A DNA stretch of 64,000 nt from Symsagittifera roscoffensis (Eukaryota; Xenacoelomorpha; Acoela; Convolutidae), in NCBI RefSeq assembly GCF_963678635.1, contig NW_026971166.1, forward strand, positions 1-64,000, in the 5' to 3' direction. A model generated the notes under the pieces. It worked only from the letters and a program-made list of their open reading frames with translations. It did no database searches and was not told the DNA's origin. Positions 38,172-50,105 of the stretch are shown here, one piece after another. Made by a program: the position numbers and the translations under genes. Every line of letters begins with the position of its first letter. Position 1 is the first letter of the stretch.

Positions 38172-41100
38172 TTCATTTCATGCTCAAGTATAGAACTGAT
38201 TTCCATTCAGTTTTTAATTCTCAACTATCGCTCGCTCTTATGTATGCTTTCGAAGCCAGTCTCACTTTGATCTTGAAATTTAGCAAATTAACATGTACCA
38301 ATTCTAAGTATCACTCAACTTGTTTGGCTTTTGATTGAATAATTAAAACTGTAAATTGGAAATGAAATGAAACATTTTTGTATTTGATGCTGGAATGAAG
38401 AGTTTTTTTCATTTTTTCACAATTTTCAACCCTCAGGTCGCTCATATACGCTTTTGCCTAATTTTTTTAAATAACTGTTCCCTAGATTGTTCTTAGCTGT
38501 CATTGTCCTTTTTCACTATCTGAGTTTTGCTTATGTTTTGTTCACTATCTGAGTGTTGCTTATGTTTGGGAGATTGTCAAATTTGTTTCCCCAAGCATGA
38601 GATAAACATCGAAAAAACATAATTATCAAAAACATGAGAGAACTTTTAACAGTTTTTGAAAACTTTTTATCACATTGAACAAGAATATTAATTCGAAAAA
38701 AGCTGTGTGTGAATTATTTGGAAGATTTTTTTACCGCTAATTAATCTTGATATAATTGTCCATTGAAGAAAGATCAAAAAATAAAAACTCTATTGTTTGC
38801 TCGAAATGCATAAACTATAATTGAACAAAGGTGTTCTCAGATATAATTTCAGATCTGAAACTTTGCTTTTCATTAAGGCTATTTCAGATCTGAATTTTTC
38901 TGTTTCAGATCTAAATTTCAGATCTAAAATTTTCAAATTCCTATGTAGACCTGAAATAAAGAACTCCAGATCTGAGAATCAACTAGAGTAAGAAATAAAG
39001 AATTTAAGATCTTGCACAGAAATTCCCCTGGGTACGGGATATCAATAGGATGAATATCATTTTTCAATCGAAAACTGTTGATTCCTTAATAATGAGGGTA
39101 AAATTATGAAAAAATGAAGCGTAATACATCCCATTTTTCTCAAAATACATTGATGAAATATGAATTGATTCCACTATTAATAGTTTTATTGGGTTTTGCT
39201 GCTGTTTTAGGTAACGCATTTACACATTCAAGCAAAACCGATTGCTCTTTTTACTTCAACTCCTTTCATGTAACCAAAATTAGCACGAAAGACAAGCTTG
39301 ATTGCCTCTTGGTTACGCACGGATTTCGAAGCAGATTGTTCGAATCAAGTTAACATCCCCCATTAAACTAAGTTAAAATCCTCCACCCCAGCGTTCAAAA
39401 TGAAATAAACTTGCTAAGCGCTGCATGTGACAAGCCCAATTCTGATTGGCTAAAAATTCCCACTTAGAAACAAGTTGAAATCCTCACCCTAAACGTGTTT
39501 GAGGTGAGGGTGTTAACCTGGTCCCATTGTTCTGTTGTTCGATCCCCGCCGTTTCCAAAAAAAAATCACACTAGACTGTAGGCAGCAACTTTGTATTGTT
39601 CAGGTACCACCAGCAAAAACACTTTCAAGTGTCTTATGGTTTATTGACTGCTGCATATCAATGACGCAAGTCCGCCTAGCAATGTTGAGCATGGCTCATA
39701 GGTGTTCTTTGACTTCAAAACGAAAGATATCGAAGTCTTGCAAGCGTCACCAGTCGACAACATTTGTTCGGGCGTTTTGTGCAATGGCCAGTTCGAAAGC
39801 GCGACTTGTGGATGCACAAAGACACCCTCTAAACATCATTGGACATTCAAAATTAAATTTAACAGGACTCGTAAAATTTTAATTATGATGATACAAAGTA
39901 GAAAAAATACACTTGAAAATGAAACAAAATCACAAATAATAAAGCGAAAATTCGCTTAGAAGTTTTTTTGCATGTTGTCAACTTCGTTATAGGCACGTTC
40001 TGAAAACGTACTGACAACAATGCATGTAAAATTTTTCGCCCCCTTCAACGTCGAATCGGAACCATCAATCGAATGCGCCTTTCCAATTTATTAATTCCAA
40101 TGAGTTGTTTGCCAAGTTGCTTCGACAATTTGCGGTTCAAAAGCTGAAATCGTTTAACAAACCGCTCGCCTTTTGCACGTAGGAGCACACCAATGAGAGC
40201 AATTTCGTAAAATTGCAAGCAACTTTAAGAACTTTAATAATAGTTTTAAAAAACTGCTCGAGCTCATCTCTGGGAGGTTTTTTGTGAGCCTCCAGAGCAT
40301 TCCCCCAACACAAAAAGATATGTAATCATGTTTACGAAGTTGAACGTGGCGCAAAAACGCCATCAAGTCCACTGGCGACCCCATTTAGCGAATAGACGTC
40401 AAATTTTTCACCACAAATGGCACTCATGACACTGTCCCCGATTACTGCCAGACGAATCGCGACATTCCTCGTTTTCCCATATTTTTACAGTCGTTTATAA
40501 CAACCAGTATAATCGAATTCCACTTTCACGAGATCTAATGAACAGGGGTCGGCCCTTACTTTAGTTTTTTTCTTATTTGATTGAGGTGAAGAAAACCTCA
40601 TCAGGTAAGTCGTGTCTCCTGATCGCTCGTCTACGTTTTTCTGTTGTTTTCGCTGGCTGTGCAGTTCTAAACTGGCTAGCACGCTGGTCTAGACTTTCGG
40701 ATACTTCCTGCACATTTTTGGTATATCGAAGCTTTTTTTGGTATCGGTCACTCAGGTTTAAAATTTCCATTTATGACGTCAAAACTTTGTGTCGCCACTG
40801 TCATTTCTTCGTCGGTTAATTTTTCTATCCTTACTTTGACTTCTTGTCTTCGTTTTACTATCTTGTTCAGCCCTTCATTGACGTACAAATAATGAACCTG
40901 GTCTTCTGGTAATTTTCACCACTTTCGGTCTTCGTCGGCAGACATTTTCTCTGATTCTTTTGTTTCAGTCTTTCCTTATTTCTTGCCGCTCTCTCAATAC
41001 CGTTTCTTTTAGCTCGCAAGGAATTTTTATGACACCCAGTTCAGTTAAATTGATGCTAGAATTATTAATGAGATAGGATTCCATCTTCACCACCTCTCAC

Positions 41101-41422
41101 TACCAATTCTCATCGCATTCCACCACTTCTCCAATTTCTTGAACAATTTATTTGAAGAAAAACGGTCGTATACTACAGGTATAACTAATTATCTTCATCA
41201 GCCCCGACTAATTATGAAAAACAATCATTTTAAATTCTACACAATTTGGAGAATCTGTTTGGCCATATCTCAATTTTTCTTAAAAACTTTTCTGAGCGGC
41301 TGAATAAAAGAACTTTTATTTCCACTTAGTAGCCCAAAAATAACGTTTATCATTCGAAAGCTCAAGAATTAAAACTTTTTCTCCGTAATTCGAAGTTTGT
41401 TGATCGAAAAATTTAAAAGTAG
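38172..41422. other. Degenerate flanking region, unit 1
   Basis: No intact gene. Decayed frames occur on both strands and have the same position in unit 2: on the plus strand a 79-codon frame at 39114-39353 with a hydrophobic segment (LIPLLIVLLGFAAVLGNAF), and a Cys-rich stretch near 39702-39890 (CSGVLCNGQFESATCGC). On the minus strand there are broken frames at 40154-40384 and 40485-40770. A run of AGATCT-containing repeats lies at 38855-38985. Possibly a dead host or transposon gene; I recognise no family. Confidence 0.4.
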
Positions 41423-41832
41423 TGAGTCATGACCGATGTGGTTAACTTATAGAGTAATTTCGGATAGGGTACACCGTCTGCTCGTCACGCTATTTTATTT
41501 TCGGCCGGATAGATTCGTGCAACTTCTTAGTCTATTACCGATCCTAATCTTACTCTTATATCTACTAGTCTCAGGGTATTTAACTAGTCTCTGCTAAGCT
41601 CAATAGATCTAGAGTATACTGGCTTATTGCAACTGCTGAAGTTCTCTTGGAGAGGCAACTAATTTCTAAGTTAAATTCAAATCTCTCTGGTGCTGAAATT
41701 ACAAGTAATTCCAGCACTTACAGATAAGTGGGTTGTTAGTTAGATGGATTATGATTGGGTAATATTAAATATTTTACGGTGGTAAAATATCCAAATTATC
41801 CAGAAATAAAATGTAGTTTAGATCAGGTTCCA
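41423..41832 (-). repeat. LTR, minus orientation, in unit 1
   Basis: A 410-bp LTR ending (sense) TGACTCA followed by CTAC. Identical in the parts compared to the LTR at 48093-48502. It is the 3' LTR of a duplicated partial copy of element B. Confidence 0.85.
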
Positions 41833-43387
41833 CCCATCCGGGGTTTACAGAGTTTTTTAGAATTATCTTTCTGTAATTTGAAGGATGGATGATGAACGTT
41901 GGTATTTGGCGAACATCATTTTCTTGTCCGGTTCCTCTTGGAGAAGAACGTTCCAGGACGCTGGAATTAGGGACATGAAATTGTTACGTCGTCTTTCGAC
42001 AACGACTGTGATCCCCAATGAAATCAATCCGATTTCAAAATGGTTTGCTACCTCGTCTGGGAATGGCGTGAAGATCGTGTGTGGAAGGGATGCCTTGTAA
42101 CTCGGATCTGTACGTATACTTTAACATCGAGGTGGTCATTGGTCTAGTTCAATGAAGTCCTTTTCTGCGAAGTCAAGTCGTACTCCAAATCCTTTGAGTT
42201 GTGATTGTGGACGGCATGTCGGTTGTTCTTAGCCATTCTTTGTTCGAGTGTGATGGGATCATCTAGTCTTTGGATGCTCGTCTTTGTTGTTGTGTATTGA
42301 TCTATATACTGCAAGGTATGACTTACATTTTATAAAATTATGTTAATTCAATTTTTTAATCATGAACTTAGTTAGTCGTTTTCACAAAAGCGTTTTGTTT
42401 TAGTTTGGTTACTTTGAAGAGTTACTCACCCTTGAGTACCTCTTATTAAAAATAGGAGTGTGTCACAAAGCGTGGATGTAGCGCGGTGGGTTAGGCCGGC
42501 TATAGAGCATGCTCAGGACGTCCTCTCTGGTGGGTTAGAACAGGAGTGGGAGTATGATTTCATGCTGTTTCTTTGAGAGGTCCTGTTATGTGATAACGTT
42601 TTATGTTGGGTTTATGTTGATCTTTCTTATGTTACTTTAGTTGTGTCCTTTTTTCAAAAATCAAATTGTTTTTGGTATGGGTTTGTCTTGCGACTTTTTT
42701 GTGTTTTATTATTTCTTTCTTAGACTTTATAATAGTCTTCAAAAGAATAAATTATCCAGTTTTAAACTGGGTTAATCCGGTTTGGGTACCGTTGGTTTTC
42801 TTTTCTTAGTCATGCTGTTATTTTAAGATTTGTGGTGTTTAGTAAGCTGCGTTGCTTAGTTTGGTTTAGTATATAATTCCTTTTCAACCGGGTTAAAGGA
42901 AATTTTGAAATTTGTTATCGTGTGTTAGAGTTGTTGAGTGTGAAAATTTAAAACTTAAAATCCTTATTTAAACAATTCTTCGTGGGCGAGCTGTGCGAGT
43001 TTGGATAGAATTCTTGTTCGAGTGAATGACAATATTTGAAAAGGTTAGTACTGTTTTCTCATTTTAACAACTTATTGCATAGAATTTGAATTTTACTGCG
43101 TTTGGGGAATTTTAAAATTATAAATTTTCATCGTAATTAAGTTTACTGCTTCATGGGGAAATAATTTATAGATAAAATTACTATATTTGGTATGAATTTT
43201 ATTACCTTATTTAGTGCAAGAAACTGACGAATTTTAAGAGAATTTAACAAGTTTGTATTTTATTTTTCTTTTCTGTTTTGTAGATGATCGTGGTGTGAAG
43301 ACAAGAAATATAAATGAAACATTGATAGAAAATGGTTAGTACTAATTTCAATTTATTAGTAGAGAGTTTTTTAAATATACTTACATG
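41833..43387 (-). other. 3' non-coding region of the retroelement, unit 1
   Basis: Equivalent to 33495-35087 inverted. It keeps the palindromes (GAGCATGCTCAGGACGTCCT near 42506 and CCAGTTTTAAACTGG near 42757). A plus-strand frame at 41885-42100 starts MDDERWYLANIIF, like the frames near the LTR in the other copies. Confidence 0.5.
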
Positions 43388-44248
43388 TTAATCGTCTGGG
43401 AAAAAGCCGTGGGGGAAGATGTCGTGTATCATATCTGATGTTGTTAGTAATTTGGCTAGTATGTGAATGATGTTTTTAGTTTGGAGCAGTGGCCAAAGCA
43501 ATTGAAGTGCTTTAAAGTTCTTCGGTGCCTACTGCAAACTCGTAAGGTGTGTTTTGAATGAGGTTATATATTCTGTGATTATATTTAGTATTGTGAATGA
43601 ATTCTAATATTGGTATTTCTATAGGCTGGATAAATTCATGCGGGATAAGGAAGGGTCTTGATTCTTCGGCGTTAAAGGTCTTCGTGATGGGACAAAATAT
43701 ATACATTTGGGTTACTGGGTCATAGTTGCGAAGGATGCCGTGGAGGTTAGTATCTCTGATGCAATATGTGAAATTAAGGAAAAATGGTGACGTGTACTTT
43801 GAGTTGAGAAAGTGAAAACGATGGTGAGGTTGTCTTGATGGGGTATGCAAATCAAAAAGATTTTGTATAAAACGATAGTATGTATATGTGTGGGTTTGTT
43901 TAGTGCGTAACATAATATCGTGGGAACAGTGCAAATCGCGTTCATGTGGTGAAAGAAAGTGAAAAAAGAGTGAAAATAACTGAAATTTGTCATGGAAGCT
44001 TTCGTATGCTTGAATATCAGCTAGTGATTCTGAAATGATGTGATCATACTTTCTATCAAAAATATTAAGTGTGAAAACGTATGATGTTTTGATGAAAAAA
44101 TTTTCTGTTTTTCTGTTAGCTGCGGGTTAGCGAAGATGTCTTCATCTAAAAATTGATCTTGATTAGGTCGGATGATATTATGGTCGTAATATTCTATTGT
44201 AAATTCGTTAGCTCGGGGTGCAGTGAATATTTTTAATAACTTTTTAAA
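43388..44248 (-). pseudogene. ORF4 3' fragment, unit 1
   Basis: The last 280 codons or so of ORF4, cut at the duplication junction (44248). It has additional breaks, including an insertion near 44105 (repeated TTTTCTG). Non-functional remnant. Confidence 0.75.
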
Positions 44249-44316
44249 CTGCTCCATAAACCTTAAAAGGCACTCGGAACATTCAGGGCTTCAACCTGAT
44301 ACGAGCTATCTTGTTG

Positions 44317-44850
44317 TTCCGACTTTCGATACAAAGTAACGGAATATTTGTGCTCGGGGTGGGTTTTTTTTTTCTTCAGACGAACTTCGACTTTTTAACG
44401 AGCAATTTCTGACAAAATTTTTCTACATCATTTAAAAAGTAATGTTGTCCTGAGCTTAAATTTGAAAAGATTTTTTACCTGTGATCATTTTCGTAAAGTT
44501 ATGAGCGTTTAAAGATTGCCATTTTGACCAATTTGGTACAATTAACGCGCGATATAATTCGCGCTATTAACGCGTAAGCGGAGATTTAATCCTTCTTATA
44601 AATCGTTCCAAATTGGTTGAACGAAGCTCATTTGCCATAATTGATTTGTTACAAGGAACGAAATCTATCTTTTTTTACTTTAAATGGCGTGTGGGGGGAT
44701 AATTTTCATTAGAAAAACTCAAATTTAAGAAAAAAAAATTTTCATTTTATTTTATTTCATTTAATTTTCCTATGTTATTAATGTTGCTCCATAAACCTTA
44801 AAAGGCAGTCGGAACATTCAAGGCTTCGCCCTGATACGAGCAGTCTTGTT
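44317..44850 (+). repeat. Dispersed repeat family, copy 4
   Basis: The unit 2 counterpart of copy 3 (37640-38171), with scattered substitutions and small indels. It is preceded by the tail of another copy at the duplication junction. Confidence 0.7.
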
Positions 44851-47800
44851 TTCATTTCATGCTCAAGTATAGAACTGATTTCCATTCAGTTTTTAATTCT
44901 CAACTATCGCTCGCTCTTATGTATGCTTTCGAAGCCAGTCTCACTTTGATCTTGAAATTTAGCAAATAACCATGTACCAATTGTAAGTATCAATCAACTT
45001 GTTTGGCTTTTGATTGAATAATTAAAACTGTAAATTGGAAATGAAATGAAACATTTTTGTATGTGATGCTGGAATGAAGAGTTTTTTTCATTTTTTCACA
45101 ATTTTCAACCCTCAGGTCGCTCATATACTCTTTTGCCTAATCTTTTTTTAATAACTGTTCCCTAGATTGTTCTTAGTTGTCATTGTCTTTTTTCATTCTC
45201 TGAGTTCTGCTTATGTTTTGTTCACTATCTGAGTGTTGCTTATGTTTGGAAGATTGTCAAATTTGTTTCCCCAAGCATGAGATAAGCATCGAAAAAACAT
45301 AATTATCAAAAACATGATAGAACTTTCAACAGTTTTTGAAAACTTTTTATCACATTGAACAAGATTATTAGTTCGAAAAAAGCTGTGTGTGAATTATTTG
45401 GAAGATTTTTTCACCGCTAATTAATCTTGATATAATTGTCCATTGAAGAAAGATCAAAAAATAAAAACTCAATTGTTTGCTCGAAATGCATAAACTATAA
45501 TTGAACAAAGGTTTTCTCAGATATAATTTCAGATCTGAAACTTTGCTTTTCATTAAGGCTATTTCAGATCTGAATTTTCTGTTTCAGATCTATATTTCAG
45601 ATCTAAAATTTTCAAATTCCTATGTAGACCTGAAATAAAGAACTCCAGATCTGAGAATCAACTAGAGTAAGAAATAAAGAATTTAAGATCTTGCACAGAA
45701 ACTCCCCTGGGTACGGGATATCAATAGGATGAATATCATTTTTCAATCAAAAACTGTTGATTCCTTAATAATGAGGGTAAAATTATGAAAAAATGAAGCG
45801 TAATACATCCCATTTTTCTCAAAATACATTGATGAAATATGAATTGATTCCACTATTAATAGTTTTATTGGGTTTTGCTGCTGTTTTAGGTAACGCATTT
45901 ACACATTCAAGCAAAACCGATTGCTCTTTTTACTTCAACTCCTTTCATGTAACCAAATTAGCACGAAAGACAAGCTTGATTGACTCTTGGTTACGCACGG
46001 ATTTCGAAGCAGATTGTTCGAATCAAGTTAACATCCCCCAATGAACTAAGTTAAAATCCTCCACCCCAGCGTTCAAAATGAAATAAACTTGCTAAGCGCT
46101 GCATGTGACAAGCTCAATTCTGATTGGCTAAAAATTCCCACTTAGAAACAAGTTGAAATCTTCACCCTAAACGTGTTTGAGGTGAGGTTGTTAACCTGGT
46201 CCCATTGTTCTGTTGTTCGATCCCCGCCGTTTCCAAAAAAAAATCACACCAGATTGTAGGCAGCAATTTTGTATTGTTCAGGTACCATCAGCAAAAACAC
46301 TTTCAAGTGTCTTATGGTTAATTGACTGCTGCATATCAATGACGCAAGTCCGCCTAGCAATGTTGAGCATGGCTCATAGGTGTTCTTTGACTTCAAAACG
46401 AAAGCTATCGAAGTCTTGCAAGCGTCACCAGTCGACAACATTTGTTTGGGTGTTTTGTGCAATGGCCAGTTCGAAAGCGCGACTTGTGGATGCACAAAGA
46501 CACCCTCTAAACATCATTGGACATTCAAAATTAAATTTAACAGGACTCGTAAAATTTTAATTATGATGATACAAAGCAGAAAAATAACACTTGAAAATGA
46601 AACAAAATTACAATTATTAAAGCGAAAATTCGCTTAGAAGTTTTTTTGCATGTTGTCAACTTCGTTATAGGCACGTTCTGAAAACGTACTGACAACAATG
46701 CATGTAAAATGTTTCGCCCCCTTCAACGTCGAATCGGAACCATCAATCGAATGCGCCTTTCCAATTTTATTAATTCCAATGAGTTTTTTGCCAATTTGCT
46801 TCGACAATTTGCGGTTTAAAAGCTTAACTCGTTTAACAAACCTTTTGCACGTAGGAGCACACCAATGATAGCAATTTCGTAAAATTGCAAGCAAATTTAA
46901 GAACTTGAATAATAGTTTTAAAAAACTGCTCGAGCTCATCTCTGGGAGGTTTTTCGTGAGCCTCCAGAGCATTCCCCCAACACAAAAAGATATGTAATCA
47001 TGTTTACGAAGTTGAACGTGGCGCAAAAACGCCATCAAGTCCACTGGCGACCCCATTTAGCGAATAGACGTGAAAATTTTCGCCACAAATGGCACTCATG
47101 ACACTGTCCCCGATTACTGCCAGACGAATCGCGACCTTCCTCGTTTTCCCATACTTTTACAGTCGTTTATAAAAACCAGTATAATCGAATTCCACTTTCG
47201 CGAGATCTAATGAACAGGGGTCGGCCCTTACTTTAATTTTTTTCTTATTTGATTGATGTGAAGAAAACCTCATCAGGTAAGTCGTGTTTCCTGATCGCTC
47301 GTCTGCGTTTTTCTGTTGTTGTCGCTGGCTGTGCAGTTCTAAACTGGCTAGCACGCTGGTCTAGACTTTCGGATACTTCCTGCACATTTTTGGTATATCG
47401 AAGCTATTTTTTTGGTATCGGTCAGGTTTAAACTTTCCATTTATGACGTCAAAACTTTGTGTCGCCACTGTCATTTCTTCGTCGGTTAATTTTTCTATCC
47501 TTACTTTGACTTCTTGTCTTCGTTTTACTATCTTGTTCAGCCCTTCATTGACGTACAAATAATGAACCTGGTCTTCTGGTAATTTTCACCACTTTCGGTC
47601 TTCGTCGGCAGACATTTTCTCTGATTCTTTTGTTTCAGTCTTTCCTTATTTCTTGCCGCTCTCTCAATACCGTTTCTTTTAGCTCGCAAGGAATTTTTAT
47701 GACACCCAGTTCAGTTAAATTGATGCTAGAATTATTAATGAGATAGGATTCCATCTTCACCACCTCTCACTACCAATTCTCATCGCATTCCACCACTTCT

Positions 47801-48092
47801 CCAATTTCTTGAACAATTTATTTGAAGAAAAACGGTCGTATACTACAGGTATAACTAATTATCTTCATCAGCCCCGACTAATTATGAAAAACAATCATTT
47901 TAAATTCTACACAATTTGGAGAATCTGTTTGGCCATATCTCAATTTTTCTTAAAAACTTTTCTGAGCGGCTGAATAAAAGAACTTTTATTTCCACTTAGT
48001 AGCCCAAAAATAACGTTTATCATTCGAAAGCTCAAGAATTAAAACTTTTTCTCCGTAATTCGAAGTTTGTTGATCGAAAAATTTAAAAGTAG
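44851..48092. other. Degenerate flanking region, unit 2
   Basis: Counterpart of 38172-41422. Corresponding frames: 45793-46044 (hydrophobic, plus), about 46380-46560 (Cys-rich, plus), 46634-47056 (140 codons, minus, longer than in unit 1) and 47157-47558 (minus, broken). The minus-strand pieces read as one decayed coding region with stops and frameshifts (EGLNKIVKRRQEVKVRIEKL). Unrecognised. Confidence 0.4.
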
Positions 48093-48502
48093 TGAGTCAT
48101 GACCGATGTGGTTAACTTATAGAGTAATTTCGGATAGGGTACACCGTCTGCTCGTCACGCTATTTTATTTTCGGCCGGATAGATTCGTGCAACTTCTTAG
48201 TCTATTACCGATCCTAATCTTACTCTTATATCTACTAGTCTCAGGGTATTTAACTAGTCTCTGCTAAGCTCAATAGATCTAGAGTATACTGGCTTATTGC
48301 AACTGCTGAAGTTCTCTTGGAGAGGCAACTAATTTCTAAGTTAAATTCAAATCTCTCTGGTGCTGAAATTACAAGTAATTCCAGCACTTACAGATAAGTG
48401 GGTTGTTAGTTAGATGGATTATGATTGGGTAATATTAAATATTTTACGGTGGTAAAATATCCAAATTATCCAGAAATAAAATGTAGTTTAGATCAGGTTC
48501 CA
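48093..48502 (-). repeat. 3' LTR of copy B
   Basis: 410 bp, TGGAACC...TGACTCA in sense. At about 14 of 18 sites that separate the two copy A LTRs and where it takes one of the two states, it agrees with the copy A 5' LTR. Confidence 0.85.
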
Positions 48503-50105
48503 CCCATCCGGGGTTTACAGAGTTTTTTAGAATTATCTTTCTGTAATTTGAAGGATGGATGATGAACGTTGGTATTTGGCGAACATCATTTTCTTGTCCG
48601 GTTCCTCTTGGAGAAGAACGTTCCAGGACGCTGGAATTAGGGACATGAAATTGTTACGTCGTCTTTCGACAACGACTGTGATCCCCAATGAAATCAATCC
48701 GATTTCAAAATGGTTTGCTATGACAGGTTTTTCTGTATTATGTAGAGAACTTGTTTTGTGTGCAACCTCGTCTGGGAATGGCGTGAAGATCGTGTGTGGA
48801 AGGGATGCCTTGTAGCTCGGATCTGTACGTATACTTTAACATCGAGGTGGTCATTGGTCTAGTTCAATGAAGTCCTTTTCTGCGAAGTCAAGTCGTACTC
48901 CAAATCCTTTGAGTTGTGATTGTGGACGGCATGTCGGTTGTTCTTAGCCATTCTTTGTTCGAGTGTGATGGGATCATCTAGTCTTTGGATGTTCGTCTTT
49001 GTTGTTGTGTATTGATCTATATACTGCAAGGTATGACTTACATTTTATAAAATTATGTTAATTCAATTTTTTAATCATTAACTTAGTTAGTCGTTTTCAC
49101 AAAAGCGTTTTGTTTTAGTTTGGTTACTTTGAAGAGTTACTCACCCTTGAGTACCTCTTATTAAAAATAGGAGTGTGTCACAAAGCGTGGATGTAGCGCG
49201 GTGGGTTAGGCCGGCTATAGAGCATGCTCAGGACGTCCTCTCTGGTGGGTTAGAACAGGAGTGGGAGTATGATTTCATGCTGTTTCTTTGAGAGGTCCTG
49301 TTATGTGATAACGTTTTATGTTGGGTTTATGTTGATCTTTCTTATGTTACTTTAGTTGTGTCCTTTTTTCAAAAATCAAATTGTTTTTGGTATGGGTTTG
49401 TCTTGCGACTTTTTTGTGTTTTATTATTTCTTTCTTAGACTTTATAATAGTCTTCAAAAGAATAAATTATCCAGTTTTGAACTGGGTTAATCCGGTTTGG
49501 GTACCGTTGATTTTCTTTTCTTATTCATGCTGTTATTTTGTGATTTGTGGTGTTTAGTAAGATGCGTTGGTTAGTTTGGTTTAGTATATAATTCCTTTCC
49601 AACCGGGTTAAAGGAAAGTTTGAAATTTGTTATCGTGTGTTAGAGTTGTTGAGTGTGAAAGTTTAAGACTTAAAATCCTTATTTAAACAATTCTTCAAGA
49701 GCGAGCTGTGCGAGTTTGGATAGAATTCTTGTGCGAGTGAGTGAAAATATTTGAAAAGGTTAGTACTGCTTTCTCATTTTATCAATTTATTGCATAGAAT
49801 TTGAATTTTACTGCGTTTGGGGAATTTTGAAATTATAAATTTTCATCGTAATTAATTTTACTGCTTCATGGGGAAATAATTTATAGATTAATTTACTACA
49901 TTTGATATAAATTTTATTACATTATTTAGTGCAAAAAATTAATAAATTTTAAGAGAATTTAACAAGTTTGTATTTTTATTTTTCTTTTCTGTTTTTGTAG
50001 GTGATCGTGGTGTGAAGACTAGAAATATAAACGAAACATTAATAAAAAGTGGTTAGTACTAATTTAAATTTATTAGTGAAGAGTATTTTAAATTATTCTT
50101 ACCTG
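48503..50105 (-). other. 3' non-coding region of copy B
   Basis: Equivalent to 33495-35087. The paired 10-bp palindromes and the CCAGTTTT-AACTGG palindrome persist. On the plus strand, a frame at 48555-48815 (86 codons, MDDERWYLANIIF start) and splice-like pairs (AAGGTTAGT near 49758; TTTTTGTAGGTG near 50000) raise the possibility of an antisense transcript. Confidence 0.45.

Larger units (their letters stand above)
37572..44248. repeat. Tandem duplication, unit 1 (6,677 bp)
   Basis: Starts with CTGCTCCATAAACC inside a dispersed-repeat copy and ends inside ORF4, where the sequence jumps back to the same CTGCTCCATAAACC. It contains repeat copy 3, a degenerate region, a minus-strand LTR (41423-41832), the 3' non-coding region and the last part of ORF4. 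Unit 2 repeats the same order. It has a 46-bp deletion near 42050 relative to unit 2. Confidence 0.85.
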
